Assembly (NCBI RefSeq): GCF_010183535.1
Contig: NC_071329.1
Span: 2,728,001-2,792,000, forward strand
Direction: 5' to 3'
DNA from: Caenorhabditis remanei
Lineage: Eukaryota; Nematoda; Chromadorea; Rhabditida; Rhabditidae
Length of the DNA stretch: 64,000 nucleotides
Shown here piece by piece: positions 22,157-33,168 of this stretch; within the stretch, counting starts at the first letter, position 1; each line of letters starts with the position of its first letter. Made by a program: the position numbers and the translations under genes. The notes beneath the pieces were generated by a model that was not told where the DNA came from, searched no databases, and was given only the letters and a program-made list of their open reading frames with translations.

Positions 22157-22484
22157 TGTTGTAGTGGTAGAGGTAGAAGAAGGAAGACGGGAGAGGGGGT
22201 GTGAGGAAGGCTCTGTCTGTGAATAAATAAGAATGAAGGACTGGCCAAGATGTGGACGTAGAGGATGAGGAGACGTAGGCGCACAGCCAAAAAAAAACAA
22301 GGGGAGGAGTCTTATCTCCTTCCCGCCATCTGATTCCTAATTAGTGGTTGCCCAGGGCCTCCTTCCCCCGCCTCCTCTACGTCCCCCCACATCTAGGCCA
22401 GTCTTTCATTCATATTTATTCACAGACAGAACCTCCTCACACCCCCTCTCACGTCTTCCTTCTTCTACCTTGACTACTACAGCA
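22157..22484. promoter_or_regulatory. shared divergent promoter of copies G and H
   Basis: The 328-bp spacer is the shortest of the three and is strongly palindromic. Both halves contain the ATCTAGGCCAG/CTGGCCAAGAT phrase, a GAATAAATA/TATTTATTC stretch and GA/CT-rich tracts. The symmetry centre lies near the CTAATTAGTGGTTGCCC phrase (about 22337). Confidence 0.6.
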
Positions 22485-23983
22485 ATGAACCGTTCTCCCC
22501 CGTTATCTTATGAGAGTTTAAAAAGTGTTCTCGGACAAATAGATGCAAATACAAGGTAAGAGTTAGAAGCCAATAACTTTCCCCCCAAAAAAACATTTTT
22601 AGATTCCGCCTATTCTCCAGAATCCCCTCGATTCGCCCTACAGACAAGGTAGTTCCACTGCGGATCCAAAAGTTTTCGGCCGACAACAACAAATTCAAAA
22701 TCAACGATACCGAATATGAAGTGGGAATCTATAAGAAGTACCCACCTGGTATGACACCTTCAAGAGTCCAGGAAGTCAACAATGCTGGTGGACTAGGCAG
22801 TGATTTAGATCAGCATGGATTTGTAGATGATTCTGGAAAGAATGTGTTGACTCCTGGAGATGTGGATTTGCGGGATGGAAGGTTGCTGGTACTACTTGGT
22901 GAGCCATATCAACAGCAGGATGAAAGGATTCCGGATCTAGAGAATAACTTGGAGAAATTGAGGAGAAAAATTGAATTTGTGGAAAGCTTTGGACCAATTC
23001 CAGAGGTTCTTAGGAAGACCACAAGTTACAATGTGTTCATGTTTCGAAATCTGATAGAAGGATTTATGAACGGCATTGGACAAGCCACCACCGAGCACTT
23101 TGCGGAATTCGAGGAAGCACGAAAAATGACTCATGACCAGCTAAGCAGGGAAATCAAGAATCTGATGGCAAAACTCCAACCTTTCTACTCCCGACGGGAT
23201 GGCGTACCAGTTCCATATGAGACCTTTCTCCAATTAACTGTAACTTCACCGCGTCAGAAGCATATCGAGCAAATTCGATACACTAAGAAGCTTCATGAAG
23301 CTGCAAAGTACCTTAGCATTCGATTGTTTGGAAATCGACGGCACCCAGTCCATATCAAGTTGCTTAATCTTTGCTGGAATAGGATAATGAGACTTCCCGT
23401 TGGATTGCGGTTGAAAATTGAGGAGATTGAACGAGGTATGAATATTCATCTTCTGCAGAGATCATTGGGTCCGTTGTTGGATGCTCCACTGATGCGGCTG
23501 AATACAATTGTCAATAACGATGAAGATTTCGAATGTTCAATTCTCAAGGAGGCACGGTATCTCGAGGTTTTCGAATACCAGCCATACCAAATCCGGCCAC
23601 CAGTTCTCTTGAATCTTCAAAACTTAAATTTCCACAAGATATCTCGAATTGAGAACAACTGGTCTGTAGAAGACTTCCTGCTAGTCATCAAGAATTGGGT
23701 TGAATCTGGAAAGAAAGTCGGTAGCTGCTACAGTTTCGGCACTAGCGAGCTTGTCAAAAACACTATTTTGGGAACTATCACTGAGGAATATAAGGATGCG
23801 GAAACTGGTGATGCGTAAGTTAGTGATTTAAGAGGCATCAATCAAAAAAGTTTGTTTTTCAGATTCATCTCAATTCCGTCAAGATTCAATAATCAAGTGA
23901 AGGTGTCAATTGAGGAGCACCAGGGATTGAATCGATGGGTTGTGAAGTTTGAGGTTCTTTCGATCGAAAGAGCAACTCAGTGA
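22485..23983 (+). CDS. DUF3557-like protein, copy H
   Basis: Exons are 22485-22555, 22603-23814 and 23863-23983 (467 residues). The reading frame is complete: MNRSPPLSYESLKSVLGQID, YEVGIYKKYPPGMTPSRVQE, DLDQHGFVDDSGKN, LTPGDVDLRDG, LQPFYSRRDGVPVPYETF, YTKKLHEAAKYLSIRLFG, LPVGLRLKIEEIERGMNI, then a last exon FISIPSRFNNQVKVS. It is the only intact plus-strand member of the three head-to-head pairs. The equivalents F and J are broken. Function is unknown. Confidence 0.86.
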
Positions 23984-24473
23984 TTTTTCACCTTTTTCAA
24001 AATGTTTTGTCTGAATCTGAATTTCTAATTGATGCTTTCATCTATAATGCACGTGCTTGTTGTAAATTTTACATTCGCAATTTTATTTTGTTTTACCTCA
24101 AATGAAAAATTGGTAATCCTCTTCCTTTACCTTTCTAAACCATCAATAAAAGATGAAACAGGTGCACAGGAGAGGATGAAAATGTGACAGTCTGTAATTG
24201 CGCTCGATCTATAAACCTAGGCCACCCATTGGAAGCCTAGGCAGCTCACTTCGGAAACACCGACAGACAGGGAAATGAACTTCTTTGTATTGTATTCAGC
24301 TGCTGGTGGACTAATCATGAGAAGAAGAAATAGGAAGGATTATCCATTTCATATTTTAGGTTAAAAAGAAATTTCATATATAAAATTAAAAAACAAGCGC
24401 ATGCATTATAGATATTATAGGTATCAAAATTAATAACAAATTCAGAATAAAAAAAGAAAACACATTGATAGAA
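23984..24473. other. intergenic between pair G/H and pair I/J
   Basis: Nothing coding is seen. It contains AT-rich 3' sequence, a GCGCTCGATC phrase with GCCTAGGCAGC, and a short trace of the CACCGACAGACAGG repeat near 24258. Confidence 0.5.
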
Positions 24474-25944
24474 TCACTGAGACGCCCGTTCGATCGGAAG
24501 AACCTCAAACTTCACAACCCATTGATTTAATCCCTGACCCTCCTCAATTGACACCTTCACTTGAGTATTGAATCTTGTCGGAATCGAGATGAATCTGAAA
24601 AACAAATTTTTTTTGATTGATACCTCCTAAATCATAAACTTACGCATCACCAGTCTCCGCATCCTTATATTCCTCAGTGATCTTTCCCAAAATAGTGTTT
24701 TTGACATGCTCGCTAGTGCCGAAACTGTAGCAGCTACCAACTCTTTTTCCAGATTCAACCCAATTTTTGATGACTACCAAGAAGTCGTCAACAGACCAGC
24801 TGTCCTCAATTCGAGATATTTTGTAGAAATTCAAGTTTTGAAGATTCAAGACAACTGGTGGTCGAATTTGGTATGGGAGGTTTTCGAAAACCTGAAGATG
24901 TCGTGCTTCCTTCAGAATTGAACATTCGAAATCTGCATCGTTATTGATGATTGCATTCAGCCGCTTGAATGGAGCATCCAACAACGGAACCAATGATTTC
25001 TGGAGGATATGGATCTTTGTTACCTGCTGGATCTCCTCAATCTTCAACCGCAATCCCACGGGGAGCCTCATTATCCTATTCCAGCAAAGTTTAAGCAACT
25101 GAATATGGACAGGGTGACTCCGATTTCCGAACAAACGAGTGCTAAGGTATTTTACGGACTCATGAAGCTTCTTACTGTATCGAACTCGCTCGATGTGTTC
25201 CTGACGCCGCGAAGATACAGTTAATTGGATGAACATCTCGTATGGAAGGGGTACACCATCCCGTCGGGAGTAGAACGGTTGGAGTTTTGCCAACAGATTC
25301 TTGATATCCGCGCTTAGCTTGCGGTGAGCCATTCTTCGTGCTCCCTCGAATTCCTGACGGCGCTCGGTGGTGATATTTCCAGTTCCTTTCATAAATACTT
25401 TAAGCAGTTTTTGATGCTCGAACGGTTTGTAATCCTTGTTCCTCTCAAGAGCCTTTGGAATTGGTCCAAAGCTCTCCACAAATTGAATTTTTCTCCTCAA
25501 TTCCTCCAAGTCTTTTTCTAGATCCGGAATCCTTTCATCTTGCTGAAAGAACCTTGGCTCACCAGCTGTTACCGATTCGTCGCGCAAATCCACATCTCCA
25601 GGAGCCAACACATTCTTTCCAGAATCATCTTTAAATCCATGTTGATCTAGATCAGTGAGTGCGCAACCAGAATTGTTGACATCTGGGTGCTTCTTATAGA
25701 TTTCCACCTCATATTTCGTATCGTTGATTTTGAATGTGTTATTTTGAGCCGAAAACGATTGAATCCGAAGTGGAACTACCTTGTCGGTAGGGCGGATCGA
25801 GGGTATTCTGGAGAATAGGCGGAATCTGTAAATGTTTTATTTTGGGAGAAAGTTATTGGCTTCTAAATCTTACCTTGTATTCGCATCTATTTGTCCAAGC
25901 ACACTTTTCAAACTTTCATAGGATAACGGGGGAGAACGGTTCAT
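24474..25944 (-). CDS. DUF3557-like protein, copy I
   Basis: Exons on minus are 25944-25874, 25825-24644 and 24594-24474 (457 residues). It lacks about ten residues in the N-terminal block: the paralogs read KKYPxGMTPPxVQExNN, whereas here KKHPDVNNSG follows directly. The rest is complete, with DLDQHGFKDDSGKN, LAPGDVDLRDE, LQPFYSRRDGVPLPYEMF, YSKKLHESVKYLSTRLFG and FISIPTRFNTQVKVS. The conserved LTPGDVD is LAPGDVD here. It is divergent from copy J. Function is unknown; it is likely still functional since the deletion keeps frame. Confidence 0.84.
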
Positions 25945-26727
25945 TGTAGTAGTAGTAGTGATAGAAGAAGGAAGACGTGAGAAGGGGTGTTGGAGGGGGC
26001 TCTGTCAATGTAAATATGAGAAAGGAGGCGTAATAGTGGTAAAAGGACGGGAAATAGGTGAAGAGGGAAATGGGGGAGAAAGGAGGACTGGCTAGATATG
26101 GGGAGGAGACGTAGAGGAGGAGAAGGGGACAGGTGCATAGCTCTGGGAAACCACAAATTAGGTGTCAGGTGGCAGAAAAAAGACGACTCCTCTCCTTTAT
26201 TGAGTTGCGCAACGAAAAAAAAACGAAAAAAAAAACAGGTGGCCTATGTTTGCAAGGGTAGGCCTAGCTTTTTGGGACGGTGAGGATTCAAATGTGGTGA
26301 GGATGGAAAAGAGTGTCTGTAATTGTGCTCTGTTGGACACTCTTGTCGTGTTATTAGTTCGGCTCATAAGTTTTGAAGGAGGTTACTATTTGAGTTATCA
26401 AAACGCTAATATTTACAAAAACCGGCAACTGCACTCCGTCAAATCCAATTGAAGGCAATTGAAGATGCTTTTTGCACACTCACAGTCAAAAAATTTACGT
26501 CACTCCTGTTCCGTTACGCAACTCAATAAATGGGAGGAGTCTTATCTCTTTCCCCTGCCATCTGTCTCCTATTTAGTGGTTTCCCAGGGCTATGCACCTG
26601 CCTCTTTTCCCCGCCTCCTCTACGTCCCCCCACATCTAGGCCAGTCCTTCATTCTTATTTATTCACAGACAGAGCCATCCTCTCACCCCTCTCACGTCTT
26701 CCTTCTTCTACCTCTTCCACTACAACA
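25945..26727. promoter_or_regulatory. divergent promoter of copies I and J, expanded by an insertion
   Basis: The outer parts match the palindromic promoters of the other two pairs. The middle (about 26175-26535) is extra sequence whose ends are inverted copies, one carrying CTCCTTTATTGAGTTGCGCAACG and the other GTTACGCAACTCAATAAATGGGAG. The spacer is thereby stretched to 783 bp, against 328 and 456. It also holds GTGCTCTGTTGGA and CTGCACTCCGTC phrases related to the dispersed GAGCGC motif. Confidence 0.55.
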
Positions 26728-27810
26728 ATGAATCGCCCTCCTCCGTTATCCTATGAGAGTTTAAAAAGTGTTCTCGGACAAATCGATGCGAATACAAGGT
26801 AAGATTTAGAAGCCAATAACTTTCCCAAAAAAAAAACATTTTTAGATTCCGCCTATTCTCCAGAATCCCCTCGATCCGCCCTACCGAGAAAGTAGTTCCA
26901 CTTTGGATTCAAACGTTTTCGGCTCGCAATTACGAATTCAAAATCAACAATACCGAATATCAAGTTGGAATCTATAAAAAGTACCCACCTGGCATGACAC
27001 CTCCAAAAGTCCAGGAAATCAACAATTATGGTGGGCTACAGACTGATCTAGATCAGCATGGGTTTGTAGATCATTCTGGAAGGAATATGTTGACTCCTGG
27101 AGATGTGGATTTGCGGGAATGGTTACCAACTGGTGAACCATATCAACAGCGAGATCTAGAAAAAAGGTTGAAGAAAACGAAAAGAAAAATTGAATTTGTG
27201 GAGAGCTTTGGACCAATTTCAGAGGTTCTTGAGGATGATATGGATCATGATGACTTCGAGCTTCGAGAACTGTTTCAAGAATTTCTAGAGGGGACTGTAC
27301 AGGCCACCACCGAGCGCCCTCCGGTATTCGAGAGAGCACGAAAAATGGCTCATGACAAGCTATGCGGAAAAATCAAGAATATTATGGCAAAACTCCAACC
27401 GTTCTACTCCAGACGGGATGGTGCACCAGTTCCATTCGAGAGCTTCATCCAATTAACTGTATCTTCGCAACGTCAGAAACATATCGAGCGAGTTCAATAC
27501 ACTAAGAAGCTTCATGAATCCGCGAAGTACCTTAGCACTCGCTTGTTTGGAAATCGGCGTCACCCAGTCCATATCAAGTTGCTTACTACTATTCCTTGCT
27601 TGAATGGGATAATGAGACTTCCCGTGGGATTGCGGTTGAAGATTAAGGAGATTGATCGAGACGCGTATATTCATTTTCTGCAGAGATCATTGGCTCCGTT
27701 GTTGGATGCTCCACTGAAGGCACGGAATACAGTCAATTGAGGAGCACCAGGGATTAAATCAATGGGTTGTGAAGTTTGAGGTTCTTCCAATGAAACAGAC
27801 TTCTCAGTGA
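26728..27810 (+). pseudogene. DUF3557-like gene, copy J with internal deletion
   Basis: Exon 1 (26728-26798) and the first two thirds of exon 2 (from 26846) are intact, including YQVGIYKKYPPGMTPPKVQE, LQPFYSRRDGAPVPFESF and RLFGNRRHPVHIK. At about 27730 the sequence jumps from the codons before the VNNDEDFE block directly into the middle of exon 3 (GTCAATTGAGGAGCACCAGGG). This removes about 400 bp present in copy H (the end of exon 2, intron 2 and the start of exon 3). The frame stops at a TGA (27738-27740). The stop of the original exon 3 frame survives at 27808-27810. Both parental sites in the sister gene contain GTCAAT, so short homology probably guided the deletion. Confidence 0.88.
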
Positions 27811-28349
27811 TTCTTCACCTTTTTTTAAAAAATTTCTTATCTGAATCTTACTTTTTAATTAATTCACAAATGTTTAATACATGTACTTGTTTTTTATTTT
27901 ATACAAATGAAATTCTTATTCATATATGAAATTGATAATCCTCTTCTCTTACTTCTCTAAATCCTCAATACAAGAAGAAACAGGTGCATACGTGAGGATG
28001 CAACCAAGACAGTTTATAATTGCGCTCTATTGGACAATCTGAGACGGAATATTAGTTAGGTTTTATACAACTGCGCTCCGCCAAAATTCGATTTCTAAAC
28101 AACCTAGGCCACCCATCGAAATCTAGGCCATTCAATAAGTCAAACTCAAAAAACCCAAAAACCCGAGTTATCAAGCTGCGGAAACCCACAGTCTGTCTGT
28201 CTGTCTGTGTATATGCGCGTCCGGATGTCTGCAGATGGAAAAAATGCATAAAAATTGGGTGAAAAACTCAAAATTTATTAGGTTTGATCAAACTTTGAAA
28301 ATATATATAATTGTACACAAAACAACAAAAATATACTTTTGAATATTCT
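27811..28349. other. intergenic
   Basis: No gene is seen. It holds AT-rich 3' flank, an inverted pair of TTGCGCTCTATTGG and ACTGCGCTCCGCC phrases (about 28020-28090), a GTCTGTCTGTCTG microsatellite (28193-28207) and an AT-rich tail. Confidence 0.5.
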
Positions 28350-29568
28350 CTAGTCCCAAACAAAAAATCGAACTTTGTTAGTCGTGAGCCTGATCGATGC
28401 CCATTTTCCCCCATCATCCTGTTGTATATCGTAATAGTTGGAGCAATCGATTTCTTCGGATAGGTTAGACTCGAGTGTGATCAGTCTGAAAATATGTACA
28501 TAACAGCTTTATTAGCACGGTACGCATTTAACAACCGCGCTCTACCGAAGCCTTGAGTGCGTAATTGAGAGAGACATTTTTCAACGGCATTTCGGTGGAG
28601 CGCAGTTGTAAGAACTGTGCTATGCTAATACTTTAAGAAAAGCGACTCACTTTGAATCGAATCGAAATGTTCTCGGCCTTCTCAATCCATCAAAACGTCT
28701 GACGCCGAGTGATCTCAAGAGTCCTCGAATATCGCGTATAGGATCATAAGTTTTCACAATCACTGCACGCAGATTATGGTGTGTCATCTTTTTTCTCCAT
28801 CCCATAACAAGTGTCATCAAGGTTAATCTTTCAAGTTGAGCATTGTTTAAAATCAAATATTTCCCATTGAATCGTTCTATAATCATCGGGACTGTTATAT
28901 TGGGTTGATCCACTGACAGCCCCTCGATATTTAATATTTCAGGGGGAATGTCCCACATAAGAAGTGTCGACAAGATTTTCAGATTTTGTAGATTTGGATG
29001 AGCGGTCATGAAAGCGTCTAGTTCTCGTCTACCTAACATTTCGTACTGGATGATAGCATCTCTGACGTCATTGATGACAGAGTTGTGAAAGAAATGAGTG
29101 TCAAGTTGGACTCTTGGTTTGTTGCGGAACAATATGTTGACATGATTTTGTAAGGATTCAAGTGCGCCATCGGAATCAAAATAATCCAAAGAGTAGGATG
29201 TTCTTGTAGAGATGTCATGTCTGAAAGTTAATTTTTTTTGGGTAAATCTGGCGAAACACAAAATTTTACCTGCATTTCAGCGACTTCCCTCCCAAATTTC
29301 TCAAAACATGCCGATCCACATCAATATGCTCCGAGACATTTTTCATATGTACCAATAAATGAGGTATCATATCATTATTTCTCACAAATACTTGATATTC
29401 ATTAGTGCCCAGTACATATGACACTATTTGGGGTGATAATTGGAGTCGTTGGATTCTTAAATTAAAATTTTTCGAGCATAAACTCAGCAGGAATATTTCT
29501 TGGTATCGGAGTTGTTTGAACACTTCCAGTTGGATCAGATACGGTAATTTGAGGAATGGGATAGTCAT
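28350..29568 (-). CDS. F-box protein with FBA_2-type C-terminal domain
   Basis: Exons on minus are 29568-29270, 29220-28651 and 28485-28350 (334 residues). Residues about 5-45 form an F-box: FLKLPYLIQLEVFKQL, then EIFLLSLCSKNF. The remainder resembles the F-box-associated type 2 domain of the large Caenorhabditis fbxb-like family, with ESLQNHVNILF in the middle, a section about positions where sequences cluster (AHPNLQNLKILS) and a C-terminal FDGLRRPRTFRFDS. Such proteins are expected to bind SKP1 through the F-box and so recruit targets to a CUL1 ligase. The target is unknown. The start ATG comes one base after a TTTCAG acceptor, which fits an SL trans-splice site. Intron 2 contains a 110-bp palindrome with CCGCGCTCTACCG arms (28515-28620). 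Confidence 0.85.
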
Positions 29569-30797
29569 TCTGAAAGAAAATTGAATATTGATTTAGAGTG
29601 TGTGGTGTGTGTACGGCTAGGAGCAGGAGGGAAAAGGGAATATCGTTGCGAGACCTACGGATTGCCACGTCATATATATGCACCTTCAATAATAGGCCAA
29701 TCTAGCGGGAACACACAGGCAGACACTTAAATGCGCACAACTGAGTCTCTCAACTTTGCACACAATTTTTTCGTTTTCGGTAGAGCGCGGTTGTAAGAAG
29801 CAGCTGCAAACTATCCGACGATTGAGCTTACGGTTTGTTAGGCCTGTGTTTTGTTAGGCCTGCGGGGAAAATGTGTCCCGAGGCCTGTTTTGGGGGAAGG
29901 TGGCAAAATTTGAATTGAAACCAAGTGGCCCTTCTGAGACGTATTATCCAACTGTTCGGTAGAGCGCGATTGCAAACTTCTGTTTGGAGGATCTCGAATT
30001 TATTTTCGTTTTCTAGGTCACGATCCCTCCCCCTCCCTTCTCCTCCCCGTGTGCTGAATCATCCAGATTCGCAATTTGATCAGCTCCCAACAGTTTCATT
30101 CATCACAATATCTTTATCAAAACATACCGTAAAAACTGTATTATAGGCGCATGCGCTTCTATTTTTCAACCCCCTTGCGAAAGTGCGCCTCCATTACAGG
30201 GGCGCCTCTAATAAAGGGTGCGCCTCTATTTTTCAACCTGTCCGTTGGCTATTTTTCGAGCCCTCAAGTCATCAATTTTCAACCAAACCAAGATTTTCTC
30301 GGGCAAAATTACACGAAAACCCAAAAATATTCAGTACTTTGAACGAAAAATGTGGTTTTTCTTTGTTTTTTCACGAACTTTGTAAAATAATGATTGAAAA
30401 CCGGAAAAATATTTCAAACTTATTTTGGGTGCGCCTCTATTAGAGGGGCGCCTCTAATAAAGGGGTGCTTCTATTACAGTTTTTACGGTAATTGTTCATC
30501 ATGTGTAATATATTTAATTGAATTCCTTGTTCCCCTTCCACATCGCCCCGCCGTTTCTCCGCAAAGGTCAATTTATCATTTCCCTATCTGTTTTCTTGAA
30601 AGACACTGATAAGAACCCCCCCCCCCTTCTCTCTCTTCTCGATCGCCACTTTTTCTCTTTCTCTAAAACTCCGCGATCGCTCTGCGATCTCTCTCCCCTC
30701 TCTTTCAATTCCCTTGCTAACACTAAAATGTCATTCATTTTCACATTTTTTTCCTTCCCCCTATACGATTTCTACCTTTCTTATTATTTTCCAAACT
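29569..30797. other. intergenic with dispersed motifs and one MITE
   Basis: It contains two copies of CGGTAGAGCGCG (about 29778 and 29953), the MITE at 30125-30490, and a C-run plus CT-rich stretch (30616-30720) before the RING gene that is probably its promoter. The open frames here are in repeats and are not supported. Confidence 0.5.
30125..30490. mobile_element. MITE with 20-bp inverted ends and TA boundaries
   Basis: The left end TACCGTAAAAACTGTATTAT is mirrored by the right end CTATTACAGTTTTTACGGTA. TA stands at each outer edge, as for Tc1/mariner-type target duplications. The interior repeats GCGCCTCTA(T/A)TA phrases in both orientations and has no transposase. It is 366 bp long. Confidence 0.8.
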
Positions 30798-32433
30798 ATG
30801 GACTGCAAGATATGCTTCCATAGGTATGATGCAAATGTGAAGAAGCTGACCCCGAGGATTTTGACCAATTGTGGGCATACAATGTGTGAGGATTGTATTG
30901 GACGGCAAGTGGCAAATGGAGAAATTATGTGTCCGTTTGATAGGAAGGTCACTTTTGTTGGAGGTTAGTTTTTGGTTTAGAGCGGTAGAGCGCATTAGCT
31001 GTTGAGTAATAAAGCACGATGGCTATGGTACACTATACTGCAAAGCGATAGGGATCTTTTACTGTGGAACAATGAGGCGCATTTGCTGAAAAGTAGCTGA
31101 GCACGTAGGAACTGTAGATAACATCAGCTGTAGGAGGTTAGTTATGACTTTTGTAGGAGGTTAGATAAGGGGTCATCTGCTGTAAAGCGGTGGAGCGCAC
31201 TTGCTGTAGAGCGGCGGAGCACATTTACTGTAGAACGGAGAGCGTGTTCTCTGTAAAGCGATAAAGCGTAATTTCTGTATAGCGCGTTTGCTGTGGAACT
31301 GTGGAGCGCGTTTTCTGTAGAGCAGAAGAGCACACTCGGTTTAGAACGGTAAAACGCGTTTACTATAGAGCGATGTAGCGCATTTGCTCTAGACTTATGG
31401 GGCTCGATAACTATACTACGGTAGAGCTCATTTGCACCTACAATCCAACAGTTCTGGATCAGTAGAGCGCCTTTACACCGACACAACGTATCTCTTTTCC
31501 AGGTAATGTCGAAAAACTCCCCAAAAACTTTGCTATTCTGGAAATTCTGGAAGAATTGAAAACTCAGCGGGATTCTGTGCCGGTGTTACCTGTTAGTGAG
31601 CCTGTGGTCCAAGAAGTTGTCCGTCAAGAAGTCGGAAGTAAGTGTGACTTGAAAGATCAAAAATATATCTTCATTTTTGTAGTTTACCACTTCTTTGTAC
31701 ATCATTACTCTTATTTTGCCCAATTGCTTTTTCAGGATATTACGGGAGCATTGTGGATTCTGACCTTGAGGATTCTGAAGCTAACGGAACTTCTGAAAAC
31801 GGGTACACTGATAACAATGACGATGATGACTGGACCGCCCGGTATGAAGAAGATGAAGAAGAAGATCATGCAGCTGATTCTGATGAGAATGAGCTATCTG
31901 ATGAGTACAATGATAACAATGACGATGATGGCTCGGTCAACAATTTCGGAGAAGATGAGCAAGGAGAATTTAACGGAGAAGATCCATGGGAAAATGATTA
32001 TGATTATGATTATGATGGGTACCCTAATGAAGATGAAGACGACGGGGATTCAGATTCAGAAAACGATAATCAAAATTTGGAAGATGATAACGACGCAGAG
32101 AACGTGGATGATGATCAGAATTGGCCGGATTATAATCCTGAAGATTATGAAGGGGATTCAGAAGAAGGGTATCCAGATGACGCACATGATTCAGAAAGCT
32201 CAACGGATAATGTGGAAGAAGAGGACAATGTCCGTCAGAATCCAGAAGGCTGGCCAGATGACGTGGACCAGTACGAGGATAATCAGTCGGATTCGGTGGA
32301 CAGTTATAATCCTTACAATCAATACTATCACAACAGTGATAATGACAATTATCAAGATGATCGAGACTTTTTGTACAATGATAATGACGATTATGGTGAT
32401 GAGGATGAGGATTACTATAATGAGTCACAATGA
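30798..32433 (+). CDS. RING-type protein with acidic tail
   Basis: Exons are 30798-30963, 31503-31637 and 31736-32433 (332 residues). An N-terminal RING (residues 1-50) shows CKICF, TNCGHTMCEDC and MCPFDRK. The usual last zinc-binding Cys is Asp (CPFD), as in the downstream paralog. Exon 2 holds VEKLPKNFAILEILEEL. Exon 3 is an extremely acidic tail of about 230 residues rich in Asp, Glu, Asn and Tyr, with no recognisable domain. RING proteins commonly act as E3 ubiquitin ligases; the target is unknown. Intron 1 (539 bp) is filled with repeats of a GTAGAGCGC-type phrase. The gene is tandem to a second copy at 33169. The plus-strand frame 31556-32443 overlapping the tail is a shadow. Confidence 0.85.
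30964..31502 (+). repeat. intronic array of GTAGAGCG(N)GAGCGCATTTGCTG-like units
   Basis: Intron 1 of the RING gene contains more than ten degenerate units, each of about 25-35 bp, built from CTGTAGAGCG and GAGCGCATTTGCTG. The equivalent intron of the paralog (33335-33594) has fewer. The donor is GTTAGT in both. Confidence 0.7.
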
Positions 32434-33168
32434 GACCTGGTAAGAAAAATGATTTGTTTTGAAACGGAATTCAATCGACTTTTTTTGCAGAAGGACTGGC
32501 GAAAAGCAATGGACGATTTTAATTATTTGTTTGGTTTTTGAACGTTTTGAAACGTTCTTTTCTTTTTTCTAGTAAAGAAGTCGTATTCTGAAAAACACCT
32601 GACAAATTACCGAATTCGCTTTTACGAATTTAGGACAGTTTTTTCACTTGAAGAACAGAAAATACTTAAAATCCCCCAAAAAACCGGTAAAACATCCCAA
32701 AACACACTCGCCGTTCGAAAACTGTCTCGCCCGCGAGGAATGCACAAAATCTACATTAAAATCCGATAGAAATGTGAAATTTACGAAAAATAGTTTGAAA
32801 ACCTTTAAAAAAAATTATATGTCCCCAAAAATCCACTATATCCACGAAGAGAACACATCTGATTATCAGTGGAGCGCAGTTGCAATCTACTTATAATTTA
32901 TGATTGATCAATTTTTTTTTGAAAACTTGAAAAAAAATCGCTTTAGAAGTTTTTTATTTTAAAACTTTAGGAGGGAAAATCTATTTTCTGATTTTTTGAA
33001 ACATTTCGAAACCATCACTCTTATCACCTCTCTTTTGCTCAGACCTAAAAATTGTTTTCTCTAAAACTCTCGTTGCACGCTCTATCTCTCATTTCAATTG
33101 CTAGCCATAAATTCATTCATTACCACTGTCTTCTTCTCTCTATACGATTTCTACCCTTTTTTCAAATT
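32434..33168. other. intergenic between the RING genes
   Basis: No gene is seen. A motif ATCAGTGGAGCGCAGTTGCAA lies at about 32868-32888, and it recurs downstream of the second RING gene at 35310. The rest is AT-rich, with a CT-rich stretch before the next start. Confidence 0.5.

Noticed and set aside
28010..28260. Possible CRISPR-like or satellite array
   Set aside because: The GTCTGTCTG and GCGCTC phrases are too few and irregular, and CRISPR arrays are not expected in a nematode genome.
31556..32443. 295-codon plus-strand frame rich in Met, Ile and Thr
   Set aside because: It is a shadow of the acidic tail of the RING gene in another frame; GAT/GAA-rich coding DNA read out of frame gives Met/Ile-rich translation. 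The in-frame exon has splice sites and continuity with the RING.
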